Positions 33,790-41,532 of a stretch of DNA of 52,792 nt are shown here, one piece after another. The notes under the pieces are model-generated. The model worked only from the letters and a program-made list of their open reading frames with translations. It was not told the DNA's origin and ran no database searches. The stretch is from Lachnospiraceae bacterium (lineage in GTDB: Bacteria; Bacillota; Clostridia; Lachnospirales; Lachnospiraceae). How positions within the stretch are numbered: the stretch's first letter is position 1; every line of letters starts with the position of its first letter. The translations under genes and the position numbers were made by a program. The stretch lies in assembly GCA_024695465.1 (NCBI GenBank), contig JAILID010000070.1, positions 1 to 52,792 on the forward strand. Reading direction: 5' to 3'.

Positions 33790-35172
33790 TTATCTGGGCA
33801 TCGCAACCCCGATCTTCTCGTACAGCGGAGCCAGCTTGCTGTCGGATCTGGCCGCCGCGGCGTCAAGCTCCCGCCTGGCGGTAACGGCGACGAAAGCTGC
33901 CGCGCCGATCCAGGCCAGGGGATCTGTGAAGCAGATCGCGCCGAAGCCATAAAGCGGCACGAAAAACACGCAGGCCAGGGTCCTCGCTATCATTTCAAGG
34001 ACTCCTGCAAACATGGCGCGACCGGTATGGCCGAGACTCTGCACCGTCGGGCGGCAGACGTTCAGGATGGCAAGGAGCCAGTAAAACGCCCCGTTTGCCA
34101 CCAGAAGCTTCGCGGAAGCATCGAGGATCGCGGTCTCTTCCCGGCTCACGAAAAGGCGGGAAAGCCCCCGGCCGCAGAAGATCAGGATAAGGCCGATCAG
34201 GATCCCGTAGGAGATGCTGATCCTCGCCCCGATGATAAGGCCGTCCCTGGCGCGGCGGCCCTTGTCCGCCCCGTCATTCTGGGACACGAACGTCGATACC
34301 GCGCTGCCGATCGCGTCAAAGGGACACATTGCGAACTGCTTGATCCGGGCCGCTGCCGTCATGGCGGATACATAAATGCTTCCGAGCGCGTTATTGGCGG
34401 CCTGCATCACCATGCTTCCGATTGCGGTAATCGAAAACTGCAGCCCCATCGGATAGGCCATGAGGGCAAGATCGCGGATAAGGGAAGGCTGGAGCTGTTT
34501 TTCATTTTTCTCAAAATGAAGAAGAGGATAACGCTTTATGATATAGAACGTGCCCGCCGCGCCGGATACAGCCTGGGAGACCGCGGTCGCCGCAGCGGTT
34601 CCCGCGCAGCCTGTTTTGAGAACGCTGACGCAAAAGAGATCCAATAGGATATTGAGGAAGGCCGACATCGCGAGGAAGGCAAACGGAGCCTTGGAATCCC
34701 CGATCGAGCGCAGAACCGTCGCCGAGAAATTGTAGAGCAGCGTCGCGGGAATTCCCAGAAAAATGAGGCTGATGTAGGCTTTCGTGTCCGTATAGATCTC
34801 AGGCGGAATGTTCAGGACGCGCAGGATCTGATCCGTCATAAAAAGCGAAACCGCGGTCAAAACAAGAGCGCTTCCACCCATCAGAAACATCGCGTTGTAG
34901 ATATTCCTCCGCAGTCCGGAGAGATGGTTCGCCCCGAATTCCCGGGCCATCGGAATGCCGAGCCCGCTGCAGGTCCCGATGGCGAAGCCCAGGACCAGGA
35001 ACTGCACCGAAGAAGTGGCGCCAACCGCAGCCAGCGCGGAAGGCCCCAGAAAGCGGCCGACGATAGCGGTATCCGTCAGCGAGTAGGTTTGCTGCAGGAG
35101 GTTGCCCAGAAGCAGCGGCAGCGCGAATGAAAGAATCAGGCGTAAAGGCCTGCCTTTTGTCATGTTTTTCAA
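33790..35172 (-). CDS. MATE family multidrug/cation antiporter
   Basis: A 12-helix transporter of 460 residues made of two MatE repeats. Typical segments: LLLGNLLQQTYSLTDTAIVGRFLG with the family's N-terminal motif, and GTCSGLGIPMAREFGAN. These proteins expel drugs or metabolites with sodium or protons. The start is taken as TTG at 35172: AAAGGA ends five bases before it, whereas the ATG at 35163 is too far from the ribosome site. The message has a strongly structured leader (35255-35349). Substrate not predictable. Confidence 0.92.
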   Translation of the reverse strand: MKNMTKGRPLRLILSFALPLLLGNLLQQTYSLTDTAIVGRFLGPSALAAVGATSSVQFLVLGFAIGTCSGLGIPMAREFGANHLSGLRRNIYNAMFLMGGSALVLTAVSLFMTDQILRVLNIPPEIYTDTKAYISLIFLGIPATLLYNFSATVLRSIGDSKAPFAFLAMSAFLNILLDLFCVSVLKTGCAGTAAATAVSQAVSGAAGTFYIIKRYPLLHFEKNEKQLQPSLIRDLALMAYPMGLQFSITAIGSMVMQAANNALGSIYVSAMTAAARIKQFAMCPFDAIGSAVSTFVSQNDGADKGRRARDGLIIGARISISYGILIGLILIFCGRGLSRLFVSREETAILDASAKLLVANGAFYWLLAILNVCRPTVQSLGHTGRAMFAGVLEMIARTLACVFFVPLYGFGAICFTDPLAWIGAAAFVAVTARRELDAAAARSDSKLAPLYEKIGVAMPR

Positions 35173-35254
35173 TTTGTTCCTTTCCGGCGCTTACTTAAAA
35201 CAGGGCTGCGCCTTAAAACGCCTCTGACCGCCGGCCGAAGACGGCGCAAAGAGA

Positions 35255-35349
35255 CAAACGGCAGCAGCTCTGCCGTTTGCTGTACATACTCTTCGAAACT
35301 GCGCGAATCCGCGCAGGAAACAAAAAACGAAACTCGTTTTTTGTTTCCT
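35255..35349 (-). repeat. multi-hairpin leader element before the MATE gene (copy 2)
   Basis: Read on the minus strand: a perfect 16-base-pair hairpin (AGGAAACAAAAAACGA/TCGTTTTTTGTTTCCT, loop of three), a GCGCG/CGCGC hairpin around GATT (35301-35314), then a ten-base-pair stem CAAACGGCAG/CTGCCGTTTG (35255-35279). A TATAAT at 35354-35359 would start transcription at the edge of the first hairpin, so the element would form the 5' end of the MATE message. It is built like the element at 12504-12568; I do not recognise it as a known riboswitch. Confidence 0.65.
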
Positions 35350-35353
35350 TATA

Positions 35354-35359
35354 ATTATA
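35354..35359 (-). promoter_or_regulatory. -10 box of the MATE gene
   Basis: Perfect TATAAT on the minus strand, with no good -35 box at the usual distance. It points to a leader of about 175 bases. Confidence 0.45.
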
Positions 35360-35448
35360 GAAGCTTCATTCGAAAAAGCTCGTCTAAATCTGTTCTTTAA
35401 TAGTCAAATCTTGCTCTTCCTTTACTTCCTTTCCGGCCGCTTTCGAAA

Positions 35449-35465
35449 TTGAAAATCATTCGCAA
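35449..35465. promoter_or_regulatory. possible second, weaker Fur/Zur-type operator
   Basis: TTGAAAATCATTCGCAA: six of eight symmetric pairs around C35457, resembling Fur-family boxes (TGAAAATnATTTTCA type). It lies just upstream of the zur -35 box, 50 bases from the main operator centre. Confidence 0.35.
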
Positions 35466-35470
35466 ATCTA

Positions 35471-35499
35471 TTGACATCCCCTGCATGCAGGTCTATAAT
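35471..35499 (+). promoter_or_regulatory. consensus promoter of the zinc operon
   Basis: TTGACA, exactly 17 bases, TATAAT: a perfect sigma-A promoter. The message would begin near 35506, inside the palindromic operator. Such a strong promoter needs a repressor to be useful. Confidence 0.9.
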
Positions 35500-35515
35500 T
35501 GAGAACGTTTCTCAA
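35499..35515. promoter_or_regulatory. palindromic operator, probable Zur box
   Basis: TTGAGAACGTTTCTCAA: seven perfect pairs around a three-base centre, equal to a 7-1-7 Fur-family box with one inner mismatch (TGAGAAC-G-TTTCTCA). It overlaps the end of the -10 box and the likely transcription start, so bound regulator would block transcription. The first gene encodes a Fur-family regulator, hence probable autorepression by zinc-bound Zur. Confidence 0.75.
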
Positions 35516-35581
35516 GTTTACAGGCTGCCGCCCGGCCAAATGCCGGCAGCGATCACACGATATCTTTTCAGGGAGGCCGTC

Positions 35582-36028
35582 TTGCCCATACGTTCAAAAT
35601 ATAAGACCAAACAAAAAGAAGTCCTTCTCGAATATCTGAAGACGAATCCCGGCGTCCACATCACCGCCGCGGACGTCTGCGCCTGTTTTAAGAAAAACGG
35701 CACGCCGATCAGCCAGGCGACGATCTACCGGCATCTGGAAAAGCTGGTGGACGAAGGCCTGATCAACAAATACATCATCGACGCAGGCAGCCCGGCCTGC
35801 TTCGAGTATGTCGGCGCAGGCAGCCCACCGCGCGCGGAAACATGCTTCCACTGCAAATGCGAAAAATGCGGCAGGCTCATCCATCTGCACTGCGATGAGC
35901 TCGAAGAGATCCAGGGACACCTGCTCCGCGAGCACCGATTTAAAATCGATCCGCTGAGGACCGTATTCTACGGGCTCTGCGAAGACTGCATGTCCCTCCC
36001 CACGGAACCTGTAAGGAAAGAGGAGTAA
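35582..36028 (+). CDS. zur: Fur-family zinc regulator (Zur)
   Basis: 148 residues from a TTG at 35582, which has GGGAGG five bases before it. The open frame begins further upstream, but those codons lie before or next to the transcription start. N-terminal winged helix (KTKQKEVLLEYL, ISQATIYRHLEKLVDEGLI), C-terminal metal-binding dimer domain with HLHCDE, FHCKCEKC and LCEDC; the two CxxC pairs form the structural zinc site. The order zur-znuA-znuC-znuB and spacing of three bases to znuA make it a zinc-uptake repressor rather than Fur or PerR. Confidence 0.88.
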   Translation: MPIRSKYKTKQKEVLLEYLKTNPGVHITAADVCACFKKNGTPISQATIYRHLEKLVDEGLINKYIIDAGSPACFEYVGAGSPPRAETCFHCKCEKCGRLIHLHCDELEEIQGHLLREHRFKIDPLRTVFYGLCEDCMSLPTEPVRKEE

Positions 36029-36031
36029 GCC

Positions 36032-37132
36032 ATGAAAAAAACAATTTCTTTTATCTGCGCCGCAATCCTTGCGGCCTTCACGCTTTCCGCCTGCGGCCCG
36101 GCCGCTTCCGAAGCGCCGGTAAGCGATTCGAAAAATCCCGAAAGTTCAAGTATCCCGGCAGCCGAATCGAAAAGCTACGAAAGCGCCCCGACCGGGGAAA
36201 AGCTCCAGATCGTCGCCAGCATCTTTCCCGAATATGATTGGGTCATGAATGTCCTCGGAAGCAAGGCCGACCGGGCAGACGTCACGCTCCTTCTGGACAG
36301 CGGCGTCGATCTCCACAGCTACCAGCCGACAGCCGATGATATCCTGACCATCTCCACCTGCGACCTCTTCATCTACGTCGGCGGTGAATCCGACGCATGG
36401 GTGGACGACGCCCTCAAGGAGTCGGTCAACAAGGAAATGCTTGTCATAAACCTTCTTGACGTCCTCGGAAACGCGGTTAAGGAAGAGGAAAGCGTCGAAG
36501 GGATGCAGGAGACGGAACACGCCCATGAACACGAAGAAGGCGAAGAACACAAACATGAAGAAGGCGAGGAACATGAGCGCGAAGAAGGCGGGATTGAATA
36601 TGACGAACATGTCTGGCTCTCCCTTAAAAACGCTGCTGTCCTCGTAAACAGCATCGCGGACGCCCTTCAGACCCTTGACGCTGATAACGCGGACGCCTAC
36701 AAGGCAAACGCCGCAGCCTACATCGAAAAGCTGGACGCGCTCGATGCGGCCTATGCGGATGCGGTCGAAGCCGCCCCGATTAAAACGCTGCTTTTCGGCG
36801 ACCGCTTCCCCTTCCGCTACCTCACGGATGATTACGGACTGGACTACTATGCGGCCTTTGCCGGCTGCTCGGCCGAGACCGAAGCCAGCTTTGAGACGGT
36901 CACTTTCCTGGCCGGCAAAGTCGACGAGCTCTCTCTTCACTCGATCCTGACGATCGAAGGAAATGACCGCCGCATCGCCGAGACGATCGCCGCGAACACC
37001 GCGTCAAAGGACCAGCAGATCTTAACGCTCGACTCCATGCAGGCAACGACCGCGGAAGATATCGCGGAAGGCGCAGCCTACCTTTCCGTCATGGAGTCCA
37101 ATCTGGAAATACTAAAAGAAGCGCTTAAATAA
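36032..37132 (+). CDS. znuA: zinc ABC transporter substrate-binding lipoprotein
   Basis: 366 residues, lipobox LSAC at about residue 21, a serine-rich linker, then a cluster A-I metal-binding protein: IVASIFPEYDWVMNVLG, DLHSYQPTADDI with metal-ligand His95, DEHVWLSLKN with His193, LLFGDRFPFRYLTDDYGL, and ILTIEGNDRR. Between the two lobes lies a His/Glu-rich loop at about residues 163-181 (HAHEHEEGEEHKHEEGEEHE), typical of zinc carriers such as ZnuA and AdcA. It captures zinc outside and passes it to ZnuB. AGGAG lies six bases before the ATG; second gene of the zinc operon. Confidence 0.93.
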   Translation: MKKTISFICAAILAAFTLSACGPAASEAPVSDSKNPESSSIPAAESKSYESAPTGEKLQIVASIFPEYDWVMNVLGSKADRADVTLLLDSGVDLHSYQPTADDILTISTCDLFIYVGGESDAWVDDALKESVNKEMLVINLLDVLGNAVKEEESVEGMQETEHAHEHEEGEEHKHEEGEEHEREEGGIEYDEHVWLSLKNAAVLVNSIADALQTLDADNADAYKANAAAYIEKLDALDAAYADAVEAAPIKTLLFGDRFPFRYLTDDYGLDYYAAFAGCSAETEASFETVTFLAGKVDELSLHSILTIEGNDRRIAETIAANTASKDQQILTLDSMQATTAEDIAEGAAYLSVMESNLEILKEALK

Positions 37133-37149
37133 CAGAAGGAGGCATCATT

Positions 37150-37857
37150 ATGGCACTGCTCACCGTCCGGGATCTTGCCGTGGGCTATGAAGGGCGCGCC
37201 GTCGCGGAAGGTCTTCATTTTTCCGTAAAAAGCGGCGATTATCTCTGTATCGTCGGCGAAAACGGCTCCGGCAAATCCACACTCATGAAAACCCTGCTGG
37301 GGATTTCACAGCCGATCCGCGGACAGATCCTGATCGGTGACGGCTTAAAGAAAAACGAAATCGGCTACCTGCCGCAGCAGACCCAGGTCCAGAGGGACTT
37401 TCCGGCCTCCGTCCGGGAGATCGTGCTCTCCGGCTGCCAGAGCCGCTGCGGCCTCCGGCCTTTCTACAATAAAGAAGAGAAGCGCCTTGCGGAAGAGAAT
37501 ATGGCCCGCATGGGCGTCGCGAATCTCGCGGATCGCTGCTACCGGGAGCTCTCCGGCGGCCAGCAGCAGAGGGTCCTCCTTGCCAGGGCCCTCTGCGCCA
37601 CGCGGAAGGTCCTGCTGCTCGACGAGCCGGTTTCGGGGCTTGACCCGAAGGTGACCCTCGAGATGTACAAACTCATATCCTCGCTGAACCGCGAGGGGAT
37701 CACGATCATCATGATCTCCCATGATATCCCCTCAGCGGTCCGGTATGCGAGCCACATCCTGCACATCGGGGATTCCATTTTTTTCGGAAGCAAGGACAAA
37801 TACCTTGAAAGTGAGACCGGGCGCTTTTTCCTGCGCGAACATGAGGGAGGTGAATAA
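37150..37857 (+). CDS. znuC: zinc ABC transporter ATP-binding protein
   Basis: 235 residues; Walker A GENGSGKST, Q-loop region YLPQQTQVQRDFPASV, signature LSGGQQQR, Walker B VLLLDEPVSGLD and switch histidine ISHD. These are the standard features of the metal-uptake ATPases (ZnuC/MntB type). AAGGAGG precedes the ATG; znuB follows after two bases. Confidence 0.95.
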   Translation: MALLTVRDLAVGYEGRAVAEGLHFSVKSGDYLCIVGENGSGKSTLMKTLLGISQPIRGQILIGDGLKKNEIGYLPQQTQVQRDFPASVREIVLSGCQSRCGLRPFYNKEEKRLAEENMARMGVANLADRCYRELSGGQQQRVLLARALCATRKVLLLDEPVSGLDPKVTLEMYKLISSLNREGITIIMISHDIPSAVRYASHILHIGDSIFFGSKDKYLESETGRFFLREHEGGE

Positions 37858-37859
37858 GA

Positions 37860-38705
37860 ATGCTCGAAAAATTGTTTTTCTACTTTCAATACCCCTTCGT
37901 CCGCTACGCCCTGATCGTCGGCGTCCTCATCGCGCTCTGCTCCTCCCTTTTCGGGGTGACGCTGGTCTTAAAGCGCTTCTCCTTCATCGGGGACGGGCTC
38001 TCCCACGTGGCTTTCGGAGCCATGTCGATTGCCGCGGTGCTGAATCTCAGCAATGAAATGCTCCTCGTCCTTCCCGTCACCACTTTAAGCGCGGTCCTGC
38101 TGCTGCGAAGCGGCCAGAATACCCGGATCAAAGGGGACGCCGCCATCGCGATGATCTCGGTCGGGGCGCTGGCTTTCGGCTATCTCATCATGAACATCTT
38201 CTCGACCTCTTCGAATCTGACCGGGGACGTCTGTTCGACCCTTTTCGGCTCGACTTCGATCCTCACGCTGACCTTCCGGGAGGTAATCCTCAGCACGGTC
38301 CTTTCGATCGCGGTCCTGATCCTCTTCGTCTGCTTCTACAACAAAATCTTCGCGGTGACTTTCGACGAAAGCTTCTCCCAGGCCATCGGCGTCCGCGCCG
38401 ACCGCTATAACCTGCTCATCGCGATTGTCATCGCCATCATCATCGTCCTCGCCATGAATCTGGTGGGTTCGCTCCTCATCTCTGCCCTGGTCATCTTCCC
38501 GGCGCTCTCCGCCATGCGTCTCTTCGGGAGCTTCAAAGCGGTCACCATCTGCTCCGCCCTGCTTTCGGTCGTATGCGCGTTTTCCGGGATCATCATCTCG
38601 ATTCTCGCGGGCACGCCCGTGGGCTCGACGATCGTGGCCGCGGACGTCTTCGCTTTCTTTATCTGTTATCTGATCGGAATCTTTATGGGAGGCTTTAAAA
38701 AATGA
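37860..38705 (+). CDS. znuB: zinc ABC transporter permease
   Basis: 281 residues, about eight membrane helices, the family segment LKRFSFIGDGLSHVAFGAMS near residue 38, then FDESFSQAIGVRADRYNLL and GSLLISALVIFPALSAMRLF. It forms the channel of the ZnuABC importer. GGGAGG lies before the ATG. Its stop overlaps the start of the following lipoprotein by four bases, coupling that gene to the importer. Confidence 0.95.
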   Translation: MLEKLFFYFQYPFVRYALIVGVLIALCSSLFGVTLVLKRFSFIGDGLSHVAFGAMSIAAVLNLSNEMLLVLPVTTLSAVLLLRSGQNTRIKGDAAIAMISVGALAFGYLIMNIFSTSSNLTGDVCSTLFGSTSILTLTFREVILSTVLSIAVLILFVCFYNKIFAVTFDESFSQAIGVRADRYNLLIAIVIAIIIVLAMNLVGSLLISALVIFPALSAMRLFGSFKAVTICSALLSVVCAFSGIIISILAGTPVGSTIVAADVFAFFICYLIGIFMGGFKK

Positions 38706-39418
38706 AATCCTTTCCCCGTTTTCTCACCTGCCTGCTTCTTTGCCCGCTGCTCATCGGCTGCGGCGGCAGCGGAAACGTATCTTCCGGAGGCCAGCCCTCC
38801 GGACAGGCTCCCGGCGTCAATGAAATCCTGGAGGCAGGGGTCGCCGCCGCAGACGCGGAAAGCGCCCTGGACGCTGCCGAAAGCCTTTCCGAGGAGCCTG
38901 AGCCTGCACCCACCTCGCAAGCAGCCGTTTCACAGGATATATCTCCAAGCGCCATATCCGCCGGCGAACCTGTTCCGGCAGCCGGGTCTTTTACGCCTGC
39001 CGAATCCATTCCGGCTTCCGAACCGCTTCCTACTCCCGAGGCGACCGACGAGTCTGTTGTCCTCAGTTACACAGAAGGGATCGACATCGACCTGACCGCC
39101 CTCTCCTCCACCATGGTTTACGCCGAGGTCTACAATATGGTCTTCACTCCGGATGATTACCTGGGCAAAACCGTCCGGATGAAAGGTCTCTTCACCTCCT
39201 TCCACAGCGAGGTGACCGACAAATACTACTTCGCCTGCATCGTCCAGGACGCAACGGCCTGCTGCGCCCAGGGGATCGAGTTCATCCCGGCCGGCGATTT
39301 CAGCTACCCGGACGATTTCCCGGAAGACGGCTCGATGATCACGGTGACCGGCGTTTTCGGTACCTACCGGGAGGGCGATTATAGCTATACCACGCTCAAG
39401 GACGCGGTGATCGAATAA
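38702..39418 (+). CDS. zinc-operon lipoprotein with a C-terminal CC-motif domain
   Basis: 238 residues. Lipobox LIGC at residue 20, a low-complexity linker rich in Ser, Ala, Pro and Glu to about residue 118, then a compact C-terminal domain (YNMVFTPDDYLGKTVRMKGL, FACIVQDATACCAQGIEFI, GSMITVTGVFGTYREGDYSY) that looks like an OB fold. The domain recalls the C-terminal half of the TIGR03943/DUF1980 proteins, which have an MxCC site. The cysteine pair and the four-base overlap with znuB suggest an outer-surface metal-binding helper of zinc import. No experiment is known to me; the role is inferred. Confidence 0.8.
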   Translation: MKSFPRFLTCLLLCPLLIGCGGSGNVSSGGQPSGQAPGVNEILEAGVAAADAESALDAAESLSEEPEPAPTSQAAVSQDISPSAISAGEPVPAAGSFTPAESIPASEPLPTPEATDESVVLSYTEGIDIDLTALSSTMVYAEVYNMVFTPDDYLGKTVRMKGLFTSFHSEVTDKYYFACIVQDATACCAQGIEFIPAGDFSYPDDFPEDGSMITVTGVFGTYREGDYSYTTLKDAVIE

Positions 39419-39467
39419 ATCAACTCGTGATAGGATCCCCTCAGGATCGCGCCCCAATTTTTCTGTT

Positions 39468-39794
39468 TTAGAAAAGCTCTCCTTGTGAACCGCTTGTCTC
39501 ATTCTCCAAAATATGCGAACTTGTAACCTCACTCCCCGCATACATTATATATTTCACACCACTTGCCGCAGCCATTTCCTCCGCGGCTGCGGCTTTTGCC
39601 TTCACAACCTCATCGTCTATCTTATTATCACCTTTAACCTCAATCAGTCGATAAGAACCATCCGCCATTTTTGCCAGAAAATCCGGGTAATACTGTCGTA
39701 CCCGACCAGATTCAGGATCATAGTAGTGTACAGAAAGATCACCTTGATTTGAAGTAAACATGCCGGTTTTTCTGGTATTTCCATCCCCACAGTG
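39468..39794 (-). pseudogene. C-terminal remnant of a type III restriction/DEAD-helicase subunit (Res)
   Basis: An open stretch that keeps only the last 110 or so residues of a protein normally near 900-1000: SVHYYDPESG, QYYPDFLAKMADGSYRLIEV with D and ExK of the PD-(D/E)XK nuclease (IEVKGDNKID), and VASGVKY-like SGVKYIMYAG. An in-frame TAA at 39795-39797 bounds it upstream; an ATG at 39761 exists but would skip part of the conserved region. No helicase part and no mod gene is near. It sits opposite and between the zinc operon and azlC and is most simply a deletion scar of a lost restriction system. Confidence 0.7.
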
Positions 39795-39801
39795 TTATAC
39801 T
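39793..39801 (+). promoter_or_regulatory. extended -10 promoter of azlCD
   Basis: TGTTATACT, about 30 bases before the azlC start; no good -35 box. Promoters of this form depend on the TG element. Confidence 0.45.
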
Positions 39802-39831
39802 GTTTTCACTCTAAACTATTGAGGTATTTCC

Positions 39832-40533
39832 ATGAAAATGAAAACCGTCCGCCGCGCCTTTCTCGCCACCGTGCCTGTGATGGCAGGCTATCTCGTTCTG
39901 GGAACCGCCTACGGCATCCTCCTTACGGACAAGGGTTTTCCCCTTCTTTTCGGTCTGGTCCAAAGCCTCCTCATCTACGCCGGCTCCATGCAGTTCGTCG
40001 GCATCAACCTCTTAGCCGGAGGCGCGAGCCTCGTGCAGGCCGCTATCATGACCTTGCTCGTCAACGCCCGCCACCTCTTCTACGGCTTCACGATGCTCGA
40101 AAAATACCGGGACGCCGGGAAAATGAAGCCCTACCTCATCTTCGGCCTCACCGACGAGACCTTCGCGCTGGTCGTAAACGAGGCTCCGGCCGGCAGCGAC
40201 CGGAATCTTTACTTCCTTCTGGTAACGCTTTTTGACCAGTGCTGGTGGGTGACCGGAACCCTCATCGGCTGCCTTGCAGGCTCCGCAATCAGCTTCAATA
40301 CGGAGGGCATCGATTTCGCGATGACCGCGCTTTTCATCGTTATTTTCACGGAACAGATCATGCAGGCGGACGATTACCTGCCGGCGGTCACCGGGGTCGC
40401 CTCCTCGCTCATCTGCCTCCTCATTTTCGGTCCGGACAGTTTCCTCATCCCGGCCATGCTGCTGATTTCGGCACTTCTCACCGGATACAGCCTCCTATGC
40501 AATAAAAAGGGAGGACCCACGCATGACGCATGA
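39832..40533 (+). CDS. azlC: AzlC family branched-chain amino acid exporter subunit
   Basis: Large subunit of the AzlCD exporter, which expels branched-chain amino acids or their analogues. 233 residues with about seven membrane helices; VMAGYLVLGTAYGILL, SLLIYAGSMQFVGINLLA, NARHLFYGFTMLEKY and FGLTDETFALV are the family hallmarks. A weak TTGAGGT ribosome site precedes the ATG. The end overlaps azlD by 11 bases. Confidence 0.93.
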   Translation: MKMKTVRRAFLATVPVMAGYLVLGTAYGILLTDKGFPLLFGLVQSLLIYAGSMQFVGINLLAGGASLVQAAIMTLLVNARHLFYGFTMLEKYRDAGKMKPYLIFGLTDETFALVVNEAPAGSDRNLYFLLVTLFDQCWWVTGTLIGCLAGSAISFNTEGIDFAMTALFIVIFTEQIMQADDYLPAVTGVASSLICLLIFGPDSFLIPAMLLISALLTGYSLLCNKKGGPTHDA

Positions 40534-40843
40534 TATCCTCCTCGTCGCCGTGATGGCGATTGTTACCGCCGCTATTCGTTTTCTTCCTTTTATCCTCTTT
40601 TCTTCCTCCAGGAAGCCGCCCGGGATCGTCACCAACCTCACCCGCCTGCTCCCGGCCGCAGTCATGGGAATGCTGATTGTCTACTGCCTCCGGAACACCA
40701 ATCTCCTTGCAGGCTCCCACGGGCTGCCGGAGGCGATCGCCTGCACGGCGGTTGTCATTTCCTATGTCTGGAAGCGGAATACGCTGCTCTCGATCCTCAT
40801 CGGGACGATTCTTTACATGGTACTTTTACAGATAGTGTTTTAA
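40523..40843 (+). CDS. azlD: AzlD family branched-chain amino acid exporter subunit
   Basis: Small partner of AzlC, 106 residues and four helices: VTAAIRFLPFILF, LTRLLPAAVMGMLIVYCLR and YVWKRNTLLSILIGTILYM fit the family. GGGAGG stands eight bases before the ATG. Its stop codon lies on the edge of the shared terminator. Confidence 0.92.
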   Translation: MTHDILLVAVMAIVTAAIRFLPFILFSSSRKPPGIVTNLTRLLPAAVMGMLIVYCLRNTNLLAGSHGLPEAIACTAVVISYVWKRNTLLSILIGTILYMVLLQIVF

Positions 40844-40867
40844 AAAGCGGACCAAAGTCCGCTTTTT
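40842..40867. terminator. bidirectional terminator between azlD and the unknown minus gene
   Basis: An eleven-base-pair perfect stem, AAAAAGCGGAC/GTCCGCTTTTT, loop CAAA. Its A and T flanks serve as T runs in both directions. It overlaps the azlD stop and touches the last base of the minus-strand gene. Confidence 0.9.
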
Positions 40868-41463
40868 CATGCCTCGTAGGAGGCCTTCCGATAGGCCCGG
40901 GCCGCCTCCGGGGAGGTCGAGAGGAACTCGTCTTTCAGCGCGTCCGTGAAGATTTCCATCTCCCGAACCAGCCCGAACTTTTTCGGAATGGTCACCGTCA
41001 TCTTAATAAAGTCCCGGGCTGTTTTGGTCAGCTTCTCCTCGTCATTGGACTCCATGATCCCGAAAACCTTCTTCGCGTACTTGGGACCATGGCAGGTCGC
41101 GATATAGCGCCTTGCCGCGTTGCGGTATTCCCAATAGGCCGCGGATCTCTTCGCCTCGTCGAAGCTCTCCGCGCCCTCAAGCAGGAGTTCCCGGATCACG
41201 CCTTTCACTTCCCGCGCCGCCAGGGGTTTGATAAAGAAGGCGGGGCGCAGGAATCCCGGAAGAATCAGGATATTCCAGAGAAAATTGTCCACCGTGCGCT
41301 GCGGATTCTTAGGATCCGCGTAACGCCTTTGCAAAAGCTCCTGCCGGAACGCGCCGGCCCCGTCGTCTTCCGTCTCCCCGGCTATCGCCTCATAAAGCTT
41401 TTTCCGCTCTTCCGGATCCATTTCCTCGTAATAGGGTTTCCAGTTTTCATTTTCCGCATACAT
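40867..41463 (-). CDS. uncharacterised soluble protein
   Basis: 198 residues, mostly helical and charged (YYEEMDPEERKKLYEAIAGE, EEKLTKTARDFIKMTV), no signal peptide or membrane helix, one semi-hydrophobic part (FLWNILILPGFLRPAFFIK). It resembles a family of small Lachnospiraceae proteins of unknown function (possibly DUF6553, from memory, not checked). The ATG at 41463 has a distant GGGAG, so initiation may be weak. It lies between azlCD and mglC without evident functional link. Confidence 0.7.
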   Translation of the reverse strand: MYAENENWKPYYEEMDPEERKKLYEAIAGETEDDGAGAFRQELLQRRYADPKNPQRTVDNFLWNILILPGFLRPAFFIKPLAAREVKGVIRELLLEGAESFDEAKRSAAYWEYRNAARRYIATCHGPKYAKKVFGIMESNDEEKLTKTARDFIKMTVTIPKKFGLVREMEIFTDALKDEFLSTSPEAARAYRKASYEA

Positions 41464-41497
41464 ATCGTTCCGAAACTCCCGTGTTCATTAAAATACA

Positions 41498-41517
41498 GCC
41501 GGGGAAGCTTCCCCGGC
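41498..41517 (-). terminator. terminator of the mgl operon
   Basis: The palindrome GCCGGGGAAGCTTCCCCGGC is followed on the minus strand by TGTATTTTAATG. The stem is strong, the T run modest. Confidence 0.65.
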
Positions 41518-41532
41518 CGTTTTCCTGTAAAA

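Noticed and set aside
35173-35349. Known riboswitch in the MATE leader
   Set aside because: The leader is strongly folded, but I find none of the conserved cores of ykkC, yybP-ykoY or preQ1 types. Kept only as an unclassified structured element.
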